DNA of 29,363 bases from an uncultured Clostridia bacterium (GCA_948735595.1 CAPXSA010000015.1:1-29363); one strand, 5' to 3'; shown: positions 1 to 6,785, counted from the stretch's first letter. The notes: generated from the sequence alone by a model not told the origin. A program made the numbers and translations.

Positions 1-40
1 CTCTTTTGTACTTTGTATTTCTTATTATTGCATAACTCAT
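1..40 (-). CDS. Mob/Pre-type relaxase (MOBV family), first 13 codons only
   Basis: Reading leftwards from an ATG at 40-38, the codons give MSYAIIRNTKYKR and then leave the window. This is the characteristic N-terminus of plasmid recombination/mobilisation proteins (Mob_Pre family, as in MobM of pMV158). Those proteins nick one strand at oriT and lead the DNA during conjugative mobilisation. A strong ribosome binding site, GGAGG at 50-46, lies 5 bases ahead of the ATG. The oriT-like site just upstream (112-153) supports the call independently. Only the start is visible, so intactness cannot be judged. It suggests that the left edge belongs to an integrated mobilisable element or plasmid relic. 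Confidence 0.72.
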   Translation of the reverse strand, partial: MSYAIIRNTKYKR

Positions 41-111
41 TTTTTCCTCCTTGCTCGTGCTAATATACACGAATGAATTTTCTTAATTTTGCTCTATCTC
101 AAATTGTGTTG

Positions 112-153
112 TAACACACTACAAGACTTTTTAGCCTATTGCAAAAAAGTCTT
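112..153 (-). other. MOBV-type origin of transfer (oriT)
   Basis: On the minus strand the sequence TAGTGTGTTA (121-112) matches the pMV158 MobM nick region TAGTGTG/TTA. One base 5' of it lies a 10-bp inverted repeat, AAGACTTTTT/AAAAAGTCTT (153-144 and 132-123), with an 11-base spacer. This is the arrangement of the hairpin next to nic in MOBV origins. It sits about 70 bases upstream of the relaxase start, the usual place. The match to the known nick site is established knowledge recalled from memory. Function here is inferred. Confidence 0.75.
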
Positions 154-155
154 TG

Positions 156-185
156 TGTGGCAGGGAAAATTTTATTTTCCCCACA
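156..185. repeat. Imperfect inverted repeat beside oriT
   Basis: TGTGG-(bulge)-GGAAAAT (156-170) pairs with ATTTTCC-CCACA (174-185) around a 3-base loop. It may be a second oriT hairpin or a replication or regulatory structure of the mobile element. Confidence 0.5.
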
Positions 186-221
186 CCCCTTTGCCTAAAA
201 AATACACTTGCATTTTTTGGG

Positions 222-257
222 TTTTAACTAAATTTGCATTCTGCAATTTAGTTAAAA
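222..257. repeat. 13-bp inverted repeat
   Basis: TTTTAACTAAATT (222-234) is the reverse complement of AATTTAGTTAAAA (245-257), with a 10-base loop. No long T-run follows on either strand, so it reads as a structural or protein-binding dyad of the mobile element rather than a clear terminator. Confidence 0.5.
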
Positions 258-306
258 TTAAAGCCACCCATAGAAGAAACCAGAGTGAAAGAGCGAAGTA
301 GAATTA

Positions 307-347
307 GGTGTAATAATCCCTTATGTTAAATAAAGAATTATTACACC
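307..347. repeat. 11-bp perfect inverted repeat
   Basis: GGTGTAATAAT (307-317) and ATTATTACACC (337-347) form a perfect stem with a 19-base loop. There is no convincing T-run. Its role is unknown. It lies between the oriT region and a gene remnant. Confidence 0.45.
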
Positions 348-430
348 TATATTTTAGAAACCGTCGATCAGTTGCTTCGTTTCATAGGTAGTCTAGTAAG
401 TAGCCATAGCTACTGTAATTGCTGATATAT

Positions 431-520
431 TTATATATCTTGTTCATACTTGCCCAAACTTTTTACAATTACAAATCCATTTTCAAGTTTTGCCTCCCAA
501 ACTCTTTTATTATTGTGAGT
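431..520 (-). pseudogene. C-terminal remnant of a small unidentified gene
   Basis: The minus strand from an in-frame TAG (523-521) to a TAA (433-431) reads about 29 codons with coding character, including RVWEAKLENG and VIVKSLGKYEQDI. There is no start codon in this stretch and no ribosome binding site, so it appears to be the tail of a broken gene. It points the same way as the relaxase and may have belonged to the same element. The family was not recognised. Confidence 0.35.
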
Positions 521-652
521 CTATTGTTGTAAAATCTCACTCACGCACTTTGTACCAATAGACCGTTAGTACGAATACGGATAAACTTTATAGCATCGGC
601 TCATCACACCTAATAGCTTTTATAGAGGCTATTGCATTTCTCTTTTTACAAC

Positions 653-685
653 AAAAAACTACCTGTAGATTTCAACTACAAGTAG
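653..685 (-). terminator. Intrinsic terminator of the leftward RNA
   Basis: On the minus strand CTACTTGTAG (685-676) and CTACAGGTAG (668-659) form a 10-bp stem with one G-U pair and a 7-base loop. Six T follow (658-653). Confidence 0.75.
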
Positions 686-975
686 CAAGTTATAATATTA
701 TTCAATTAGCCACCACAATCAATTTTAAGGCAATTTGTTGTGATGAATAAGTAATTTTACTTATAAAATATAAATTTTTAATTATAGGCGAAACTATACT
801 AAATATAAATATTTTCTTATTTTTGTCATAAGAAGATGTAGATGAGGTAATTACAACAACAGCCGCACCACTACGTCTCATCGCGGCTACGGCCTTACGA
901 CCATCAGCGGTGCCTACGGTTCCTTCCGCCCACTTTTGTATTTGAAGTAACCTGTATGCTAGTTAATGTGAGAGC
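653..975 (-). ncRNA. Candidate structured noncoding RNA, raiA-like in style
   Basis: A compact G+C-rich block in an otherwise A+T-rich region carries nested complementarity on the minus strand. GGTTaCTTC (952-944) pairs with GAAGgAACC (926-918). GCACCGCT (913-906) pairs with AGTGGTGC (872-865) and encloses a smaller stem-loop, TCG-GGC/GCC-CGA (900-881). TTGTTGT (859-853) pairs with ACAACAA (741-735) and closes an A+T-rich domain. The transcript would end at the intrinsic terminator at 685-653. A short open frame through the G+C-rich block lacks a start and ribosome binding site. Size and terminator suggest a raiA-type or similar Firmicutes RNA, but I cannot confirm the family. The 5' end is uncertain because no good promoter was seen. 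Confidence 0.5.
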
Positions 976-1043
976 GTCAGAAATTTTGTGTAAACTAAAA
1001 AAGTAAAGATAAAATACCTTTTATGATATAATAAATAAAATAT

Positions 1044-1118
1044 CAAGGAGCTGATAACCAGACAGAATTTGTAGAAGGTAATAAAATAGAGGGATTGCAG
1101 GGAGAAAATCCCGTCTAA
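1044..1118 (+). pseudogene. Possible C-terminal gene remnant
   Basis: A 24-codon frame with coding-like composition (it includes TEFVEGNKIEGLQGENPV) ends in TAA just before a terminator at 1131-1166. It has no start codon and no upstream coding sequence. It may be the tail of a gene lost by deletion. The family was not recognised. Confidence 0.22.
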
Positions 1119-1130
1119 TAGAGTAGAAAA

Positions 1131-1166
1131 ACATGTGAAAAATAGAATTGTTCACATGTTTTTTTT
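1131..1166 (+). terminator. Intrinsic terminator
   Basis: ACATGTGAA (1131-1139) and TTCACATGT (1151-1159) form a perfect 9-bp stem followed by a run of T (1159-1166). It closes the remnant ending at 1118. The following 300 bases (1167-1480) show no supported gene, only A+T-rich sequence with weak hairpins. Confidence 0.75.
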
Positions 1167-1479
1167 GTAAATTAGCATGACAAAAAAACAGAAAAATTTT
1201 TTTCGAAAATTTGCAAAAATTGTCAGACATCATACAGGACAAAATCAAATTTTAAGGTAAAATTTATGGTATTGTAATGGCAAAGATTGAAAAATACATT
1301 CAATAGAGCCAAAACGATAGGAATAGCTTTTGGTAGATAGGTGAGGGTTATCAGAAAAGCCATATCACTTTTTCATATTTAAAAATTGTATACTAAAAAT
1401 CTTAAAAAATATATATCAAAATCCTTAAAATTTGTATATTTACTATTGCAATTCCATACAACTTCATATACAATAATGG

Positions 1480-1955
1480 CAAAATTCTAAAGTAACTTTA
1501 GAACAGTTAGCAAACCTTATTATTCGTGGTGGTTGGCCATCTAATTTAAATATTCCAGAAGATAAAATTGGAATAGTTCCAAAAAGTTATATCGAAGCAA
1601 TTTTAGATAAAGACATGAACGATGATAAAGTAAGGGACAAAGGAAAATAGACTACATATTATTGAAAATCAAAATGTCTATAGTGAAAATTATAGGTCAC
1701 CAGACAGAATTGGAAAGACTCCTAAAAGGCATTTTACAGATGTATCTCTTGCATGCGCCAGTTTAGATTTAACACCACAAAAACTAATTAGGTTTTAATC
1801 AAGTAGCAGAAGCCAAAAAAAGCTTGCAAAGTTTTGCAAATAATATGGTGAAAAAGCCAAAATTCATGTGTATTATTGTGGGTTACACAGATGTCATAGC
1901 CAAAGACCCTGAAACAGGAATTTATATAGTACCAATTACAGCATTAAAGCCATAG
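1480..1955 (+). pseudogene. Relic of a DUF4143-family AAA ATPase
   Basis: Three consecutive pieces in three frames read as parts of one protein. The first (1480-1650) includes LEQLANLIIRGGWPSNL and PKSYIEAILDKDM and ends in TAG. The second (1652-1798) includes NVYSENYRSPDRIGKTPKRH and TDVSLACASLDLTPQKLI and ends in TAA. The third (1791-1955) includes KPKFMCIIVGYTDVIAKD and IYIVPITALKP and ends in TAG. These are typical of the C-terminal half of ATP-binding proteins with a DUF4143 domain. The N-terminal AAA domain is missing, and material is lost between the pieces. It lies 31 bases ahead of metK, so metK upstream control probably runs through or was reshaped by this relic. Confidence 0.75.
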
Positions 1956-1985
1956 TAAAATAAAGAATAAAAGGAGAACCAAAAT

Positions 1986-3095
1986 ATGAAGAAATATTTT
2001 TTTACCTCAGAAAGTGTAACAGAAGGACATCCAGATAAATTATGTGACTATATTTCAGATAGCATTTTAGATGAATGCATAAAACAAGATGAGAATTCAA
2101 GAGTAGCAATTGAAACTTTTGCAGCCAACAATACAATTACAATTGCAGGACAAATTTCAACCAATGCTAAATTCAATGTAGAAGAATTAGTAAGAAAAAG
2201 AATTGAAGAAATTGGATTTGATAATAGCCAAACTGATATGGATTATAGAACTTGTGAAATTCATACAGATATTACAAAACAAAGTCCAGATATCGCTATG
2301 GGAGTTGATGTTGGAGGAGCAGGAGATCAAGGAATTATGTTTGGGTATGCTTGCGACGAAACGGAAAGCTATATGCCTTATGCGATTGATATGGCACATA
2401 AATTAGCCAGAAAATTAACAGAGGTACGTAAGGATGGAACAATTTCATATTTAAGACCTGATGGAAAAACACAAGTAACAGTAGAATATGAAGACGATAA
2501 ACCAAAAAGAATTGAAACTATCTTAATTTCTACACAACATCAAGAATCTGTCAGTGTAGAAGAAATAAAGAAGGATTTAATTGCTAAAGTAATTGAACCT
2601 ACTGTTCCTCAAAATATGATAGATGAGAACACAAAAATCTATGTAAATCCTACTGGAAGGTTTGTTATTGGTGGTCCTTTAGGTGATACAGGACTTACAG
2701 GAAGAAAAATTATTGTAGATACTTATGGCGGATATGCGAGACACGGAGGAGGTTGTTTCTCTGGTAAAGATGCAAGTAAAGTAGACAGAAGCAGTGCATA
2801 TATGCTACGTCATATTGCTAAAAATATAGTGGCAAATGGATATGCTAGAAAATGTGAAATCCAAGTAGCTTATGCGATTGGAATGAAAGAACCATTATCT
2901 ATTTGCGTGAATACCTATGGAACAAGTCAAAAGACAGAAGAGGAACTAGTAGAATTAATTAAAGAAAAATTTGATTTAACACCTGATGGAATTATTAGGT
3001 ATTTAGATTTGAAAAAACCAATTTATATTCAAACAACAAATTATGGACATTTTGGTAAAGAAAATTTACCCTGGGAAAAGGTGATTAAAGTATAG
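1986..3095 (+). CDS. metK: S-adenosylmethionine synthetase
   Basis: This cytoplasmic enzyme makes S-adenosylmethionine from methionine and ATP. The N-terminus has FTSESVTEGHPDKLCD with the ATP-binding His. Signature 1, GAGDQGIMFGY, is at about residues 111-121, the flexible-loop region RPDGKTQVTVEY is near 158-169, and signature 2 is GGGCFSGKD at about 254-262. The usual form of signature 2 is GGGAFSGKD, so Cys replaces Ala. At 369 residues it is shorter than most bacterial MetK proteins (about 380-400), mainly through trimmed ends and loops. AAAGGAG about 8 bases before the ATG supports the start. No SAM riboswitch was found upstream. The gene stands alone and is followed by a very strong terminator. 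Confidence 0.97.
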   Translation: MKKYFFTSESVTEGHPDKLCDYISDSILDECIKQDENSRVAIETFAANNTITIAGQISTNAKFNVEELVRKRIEEIGFDNSQTDMDYRTCEIHTDITKQSPDIAMGVDVGGAGDQGIMFGYACDETESYMPYAIDMAHKLARKLTEVRKDGTISYLRPDGKTQVTVEYEDDKPKRIETILISTQHQESVSVEEIKKDLIAKVIEPTVPQNMIDENTKIYVNPTGRFVIGGPLGDTGLTGRKIIVDTYGGYARHGGGCFSGKDASKVDRSSAYMLRHIAKNIVANGYARKCEIQVAYAIGMKEPLSICVNTYGTSQKTEEELVELIKEKFDLTPDGIIRYLDLKKPIYIQTTNYGHFGKENLPWEKVIKV

Positions 3096-3144
3096 AACAA
3101 ACCCTCGTATTCCAATGTACACATAGAATACGAGGGTTTGTTTT
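3096..3144. terminator. Bidirectional terminator between metK and the convergent gene
   Basis: AACAAACCCTCGTATTC (3096-3112) and its exact reverse complement (3126-3142) make a 17-bp perfect stem with a 13-base loop. It can end metK from the left and the minus-strand gene at 3170-3559 from the right. Confidence 0.88.
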
Positions 3145-3169
3145 GACATTAATTGTTGGATGACCTCTT

Positions 3170-3559
3170 TTACAAATTCTGAATAACCCAAACGTGTTGT
3201 TCCCTTTTGATTTTGGGGTATTTCTTTTTACCAGTATGACAGACTCCTTTTTGCTGGGAGGTAATGCCATACTCATGCCTTGTTGTAGTTGGAATAATTT
3301 GCAGGAGAAACTGACCTGCGACTTTTTTGGAACGGAGAATAGCATAGTGGCTATCAAGACCGTCCAAAATAGCGCTTCTGCTTCCAGAAATAGAAGGAAG
3401 AGTTACGATATACCCCCATTCTTCTTGGGCTACAGGTTTCCCATTCCGGATACTTGGCCTGTAACACCATTTATCTTTAGGTGTTACAGGTCTTACGTCA
3501 AGTCTTTTCAACAAATAGTGCCGAGGCTTGAACTGTCGTTCGCTTTGTTGTATTAACAT
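3170..3559 (-). CDS. Hypothetical protein, 129 residues, orphan
   Basis: I do not recognise this protein. It is basic and rich in Arg, Lys and Gln, with no membrane segment or clear motif. Notable stretches are RPVTPKDKWCYRPSIRNGKP and HYAILRSKKVAGQFLLQII. Support for a real gene is the perfectly spaced sigma-A promoter at 3622-3594 and an AAAGGAG (3577-3571) ahead of the ATG, although that spacing of 11 bases is long. The gene looks richer in G+C than its neighbours. A perfect 11-bp inverted repeat (3458-3490) lies inside the coding sequence. A 120-residue frame on the other strand lacks a promoter and is taken to be a shadow. A structured RNA instead of a protein cannot be excluded. Confidence 0.5.
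   Translation of the reverse strand: MLIQQSERQFKPRHYLLKRLDVRPVTPKDKWCYRPSIRNGKPVAQEEWGYIVTLPSISGSRSAILDGLDSHYAILRSKKVAGQFLLQIIPTTTRHEYGITSQQKGVCHTGKKKYPKIKREQHVWVIQNL
3458..3490 (-). repeat. Perfect 11-bp inverted repeat inside the orphan gene
   Basis: CCTGTAACACC (3458-3468) and GGTGTTACAGG (3480-3490) are exact reverse complements with an 11-base loop. They lie about 70-100 bases into the leftward coding sequence. Possible roles are an RNA hairpin acting on early elongation or a protein-binding dyad. Confidence 0.5.
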
Positions 3560-3593
3560 TAGCCTTTCAACTCCTTTATAATAAAGTGAATAA

Positions 3594-3622
3594 ATTATAA
3601 CACATTATGTTAAATGTTTCAA
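3594..3622 (-). promoter_or_regulatory. Sigma-A promoter for the 3170-3559 gene
   Basis: On the minus strand TTGAAA (3622-3617) and TATAAT (3599-3594) are separated by exactly 17 bases. Transcription would start about 30 bases before the ATG. Confidence 0.75.
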
Positions 3623-3654
3623 TAAAATATTTTTAATTTTTCTAATTTGAATTC

Positions 3655-3683
3655 TTGATTTGCAAAATAATTTATGATATAAC
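3655..3683 (+). promoter_or_regulatory. Sigma-A promoter for the 3736-4125 gene
   Basis: TTGATT (3655-3660) and TATAAC (3678-3683) have a 17-base spacer. The promoter is divergent from the one at 3594-3622. Confidence 0.65.
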
Positions 3684-3735
3684 TTGAGTAGTAAATTGAT
3701 AAAACAAATGAGTTTTGAAAAAGGAGTAAGAAAAA

Positions 3736-4125
3736 ATGGAAGTAAATGAAGAAAAAAGAATAAAATTTATGGAGAATGCAGGAAAAAGAGTAAATAAGGT
3801 TATGCATGACATTCAAATTTTGGAACCAATGGCAAGAAGCAGTGTGTATGATTTCACAAAAGGTGATGTGGAAGAAATGTTTTTAGCTATGCAAGAATCT
3901 TTAAATACTGCTAAAGCTGAATTCGAAAAGAAGTTTGAAGAAAAAACAAAAGCTGAAAGAAGAGCATTTTCTTTTGGAACCAATACTACACCAGTTGTAG
4001 AAAATAATGTTACACCAAATGTTGTACAAGCACAAAATGATACTGTTGTTCAAAACATAGAAACAGCAGAAGAGACAGTTGCAGCAAATGCAAACGTAGG
4101 AGATATTACAGATATAGAATTATAA
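3736..4125 (+). CDS. Hypothetical protein, 129 residues
   Basis: The first 80 residues are helical and highly charged, with KRVNKVMHDIQILEPMARS and a Glu/Lys-rich segment that could form a coiled coil (AKAEFEKKFEEKTKAERRA). The last 50 residues are low complexity, rich in Asn, Val, Thr and Ala, with an acidic end, and are probably disordered. No signal peptide, membrane segment or enzymatic motif is visible. AAAGGAG sits 8 bases before the ATG, a promoter lies at 3655-3683 and a terminator follows at 4131-4172, so the gene is a single-gene unit. I do not recognise the family. Its composition matches the host, unlike the orphan cassette on its left. Confidence 0.8.
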   Translation: MEVNEEKRIKFMENAGKRVNKVMHDIQILEPMARSSVYDFTKGDVEEMFLAMQESLNTAKAEFEKKFEEKTKAERRAFSFGTNTTPVVENNVTPNVVQAQNDTVVQNIETAEETVAANANVGDITDIEL

Positions 4126-4130
4126 AAAAT

Positions 4131-4172
4131 AAGGAATAATTCAGTTGAAGTATACTGAGTTGTTCCTTTTTT
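4131..4172 (+). terminator. Intrinsic terminator
   Basis: AAGGAATAATTCAGT (4131-4145) pairs with ACTGAGTTGTTCCTT (4154-4168), followed by T to 4172. Confidence 0.85.
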
Positions 4173-4309
4173 GAATATAATATATTAAGAAATTCTAAAT
4201 TCACATAAAAAACACATAAGAACAATCAAGAAGTAACAAATAAGGGATAGAATAACAAACATGGAAGGAGGAGATTCAAACAGAAAGTTTAAAAATAAAA
4301 AATGAAGAG

Positions 4310-4939
4310 GTGCAATTAGAAGGGCTGATACCAATTCAAGTAAAAGATAAGACTTATGAAACATTAATGTCAGTGTATCAAATAGCACTAAATCAAGTAG
4401 TTGTGGAATTAGAGCAAATAAAATTGGGGATGAATAGAATTTATGGCTATGAAATTATTAACCATATTACCTCTAGAATAAAAACACCAGATAGTATTGT
4501 CAAAAAGATGAAAAAGAAGAATTATAAATTAAACTATCAAAACTTAGTCTATAACATCAATGATATTGCAGGTGTTAGGGCAATATGTCCAACAAAGAGT
4601 AACATAGAAAGTCTAGTAAGCATTATTAACCAATTACCCAACATAAAAGTGATAAAGGAAAAAGATTATATTACGAAGCCAAAAGAAAGTGGATACTCAG
4701 GATACCATTTAATTGTAGAAGTACCAGTTCAAGTAGAAGAAAAGACACTTCATGTTAAAGTAGAAATTCAATTAAGAACTATGGCAATGGACTTTTGGGC
4801 AACGAACGAACATAAAGTAAAGTATAAAACAAATAAAAAAATATCAAGTTTAGACTCGAAGAAGATGGTTTTTTATGCAAGAATATTAAATTTTATGGAT
4901 AAAAAGATATCACGTATTTATCAAAAACAATTAGAATAA
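4310..4939 (+). CDS. relQ: Small alarmone synthetase, RelA/SpoT-type (p)ppGpp synthetase
   Basis: The protein transfers pyrophosphate from ATP to GTP or GDP to make the stringent-response alarmone. Visible synthetase motifs are HITSRIKTPDSIVKKM at about 60-75, NDIAGVRAICPTKS at about 88-101, KPKESGYSGYHLIVEVPV near 123-140, and VEIQLRTMAMDFWA..EHKVKYK near 150-173. At 209 residues it has the size of a stand-alone synthetase (RelQ/YjbM class) with no HD hydrolase or regulatory domains. The gene symbol is by family resemblance. The start is unclear. GTG at 4310 has only a weak site before it, while a strong GGAGGAG (4267-4273) lies 37 bases upstream with no standard start codon at normal distance in this frame. 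A terminator follows. Confidence 0.87.
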   Translation: MQLEGLIPIQVKDKTYETLMSVYQIALNQVVVELEQIKLGMNRIYGYEIINHITSRIKTPDSIVKKMKKKNYKLNYQNLVYNINDIAGVRAICPTKSNIESLVSIINQLPNIKVIKEKDYITKPKESGYSGYHLIVEVPVQVEEKTLHVKVEIQLRTMAMDFWATNEHKVKYKTNKKISSLDSKKMVFYARILNFMDKKISRIYQKQLE

Positions 4940-4948
4940 ATATTAATA

Positions 4949-4984
4949 AAATCCTTAAACTGACAGGTCAGTTTGAGGATTTTT
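4949..4984 (+). terminator. Intrinsic terminator
   Basis: AAATCCTTAAACTGAC (4949-4964) pairs with GTCAGTTTGAGGATTT (4967-4982), with one G-T pair and a T-rich tail. It ends the alarmone synthetase gene. Confidence 0.88.
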
Positions 4985-5031
4985 CCTTTAGGATATGATA
5001 TACTGTAACAAATAGTTCAAAAGAAAGGGGA

Positions 5032-5053
5032 GTATGATAGTAAAATATCATAC
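5032..5053 (+). promoter_or_regulatory. Hairpin between Shine-Dalgarno and start codon
   Basis: GTATGATA (5032-5039) and TATCATAC (5046-5053) form a perfect 8-bp stem with loop GTAAAA. It lies between the AAAGGGGAG site (5024-5032) and the ATG at 5063. If it folds, the ribosome binding site is brought to about 10 bases from the start codon. If unfolded, the spacing is about 30 bases, too long for initiation. It may therefore be required for, or regulate, translation of the acyl-CoA synthetase. Confidence 0.55.
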
Positions 5054-5062
5054 AAAAATGAA

Positions 5063-6784
5063 ATGGAAAAAATCTTTGAAGCTACTGAATTTAAGAATAT
5101 TAAAGAAATTCTTTATCATTCAGCAGAAAAATATGCTCAAAATATTGCTTTTAAAATCAAACATAAAGATGAAAAAAAAGTTAGTTATGAAGATGTAACT
5201 TATGAAAGATTATTAAAGGATATTAACAAATTAGGAACTGCTTTTTATAACATGGGACTAAAAGCAAAAAGAATTGCTATTATTGGAAAAAATAGATATG
5301 AGTGGGTTATTTCTCATTTAGCTAATTTGCTAGGAGGAATAGTATCTGTTCCACTTGATAAAGATTTACAATATGAAGAGTTAGAAAACTCATTAATTAG
5401 AAGTAAAGCTGATTGCATTATTTTTGATGAAAAGTTAACACCAACCATGAAACAAATTCAAGAAAGTAATAATACTTCTTTAGCAAACTATGTTTGCATG
5501 GGGAATGAAGAGGGATTTCAATCAGTAAAAGATCTTTTAGAACAAGGTGAGAAACTACTAGAAGAAGGAAAAGATGAATACCTTCATGCTGATATTGATG
5601 AAAATGCAATGAATATTTTATTATTCACATCAGGTACAACTTCACAATCAAAAGCAGTTATGTTATCACAAAAAAATATTGCTTCTAATATTTATGCAAT
5701 GCAATGTGTAGAAGATATTAGGTCAACTGATACCAATATTGCTTTTTTACCATTTCATCATATCTTTGGTTCAACTTGTATGATTATGATGCTTGCTTGT
5801 GGAGTTAAAACAGTATTTCCAGATGGTTTAAGATATATTAAACAAAACTTAAATGAGTACCAAGTAAGCCTATTTGTTGGTGTTCCAGTTTTAGTAGAAG
5901 CAATTTATAAAACAATTATGAAGGAAATTGACAAACAAGGAAAAACAGGGCTAATTAAATTTGCAAAAGGACTTAGTAAGTTTTTATTAGTTTTCCATAT
6001 AGATGTAAGAAGAAAATTATTCAAACAAATTATTGATGCTTTAGGTGGTAAACTAAGACTTATCATTTCAGGTGGGGCACCTGCTGACCCAGTGATTTCA
6101 CAAGGATTTAATGATTTAGGAGTATCTACACTTCAAGGATATGGATTAAGTGAGACATCTCCTGTTATCGCAGCAGAAAATGCAAAACTTACTCAAAATG
6201 GCTCTGTAGGAGTTCCAATGATAAATGATACAATAGAAGTAGTGAATCAAGATGAAAATGGTATTGGAGAAATTAGAGTAAAAGGTCCTAATGTCATGTT
6301 AGGATATTATGAAATGCCAGAATTGACAGAAGAAGTACTAAAGGATGGATGGTTCTATACAGGTGATTTAGGACGTTTTGATAAAAAAGGCATTTTATAC
6401 ATTACTGGTAGAAATAAGAATATGATTGTACTAAGAAATGGCAAAAAGGTATTTCCAGAAGAACTAGAAACAATTGTTAACCGTTTAGAATTAGTAGAAG
6501 AGTCTATGGTATTTGGTATGCCTGATGAAAAAGTAAAAGACGATGTGAAAGTATCTGTTAAAGTAGTATACAACCAAGAAGTGGCTAAAGAGAAATATCC
6601 AGATAAATCACAAGAGGAATTATATCAAATTATATGGGAACAAATTAAAGAATTAAACCAATCTTTCCCAAGATATAAGCATATTCAGAAATTGATTTTA
6701 ACAAATGAAGAATTGATTAAAACAACAACTAAAAAAGTAAAAAGACAAGAAGAAATGAAGAAAATTTTGCAGAAAAGTAACTAA
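5063..6784 (+). CDS. Long-chain fatty acid-CoA ligase (AMP-forming)
   Basis: This adenylate-forming enzyme activates a fatty acid with ATP to an acyl-AMP and passes it to CoA. The 573 residues contain the phosphate-binding loop LLFTSGTTSQSKAVMLSQ near 186-203, GYGLSETSPVIAAE near 356-370, the FYTGDLGRFD motif near 430-439 and the hinge GRNKNMIVLRNGKKVFPEE near 449-467, followed by a C-terminal lid ending in TTKKVKRQEE. This order and length fit the FadD/long-chain acyl-CoA synthetase clade common in Clostridia. It is probably membrane-associated and works in lipid turnover or recycling, but the substrate cannot be read from sequence. Initiation at 5063 is chosen because the frame has conserved N-terminal sequence. 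The odd leader with an internal hairpin is listed separately. Confidence 0.92.
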   Translation: MEKIFEATEFKNIKEILYHSAEKYAQNIAFKIKHKDEKKVSYEDVTYERLLKDINKLGTAFYNMGLKAKRIAIIGKNRYEWVISHLANLLGGIVSVPLDKDLQYEELENSLIRSKADCIIFDEKLTPTMKQIQESNNTSLANYVCMGNEEGFQSVKDLLEQGEKLLEEGKDEYLHADIDENAMNILLFTSGTTSQSKAVMLSQKNIASNIYAMQCVEDIRSTDTNIAFLPFHHIFGSTCMIMMLACGVKTVFPDGLRYIKQNLNEYQVSLFVGVPVLVEAIYKTIMKEIDKQGKTGLIKFAKGLSKFLLVFHIDVRRKLFKQIIDALGGKLRLIISGGAPADPVISQGFNDLGVSTLQGYGLSETSPVIAAENAKLTQNGSVGVPMINDTIEVVNQDENGIGEIRVKGPNVMLGYYEMPELTEEVLKDGWFYTGDLGRFDKKGILYITGRNKNMIVLRNGKKVFPEELETIVNRLELVEESMVFGMPDEKVKDDVKVSVKVVYNQEVAKEKYPDKSQEELYQIIWEQIKELNQSFPRYKHIQKLILTNEELIKTTTKKVKRQEEMKKILQKSN

Positions 6785-6785
6785 T

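Noticed and set aside
89..301. 70-codon plus-strand frame across the oriT region
   Set aside because: It runs through oriT and two hairpins, has no ribosome binding site, and its product looks like random A+T-rich translation.
845..970. Minus-strand frame through the G+C-rich block (reads AEGTVGTADGRKAVAAMRR and on)
   Set aside because: It has no start codon or ribosome binding site and becomes low-complexity past the block. The nested base pairing explains the composition better as a structured RNA.
1300..1985. Possible SAM riboswitch ahead of metK
   Set aside because: The conserved SAM-I elements were looked for and not found. The stretch is a DUF4143 relic plus A+T-rich sequence. A weak hairpin near 1327-1363 does not match a riboswitch I know.
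3194..3556. 120-codon plus-strand frame opposite the orphan gene
   Set aside because: The minus strand has the promoter and ribosome binding site, and the plus strand has neither. It is treated as a shadow.
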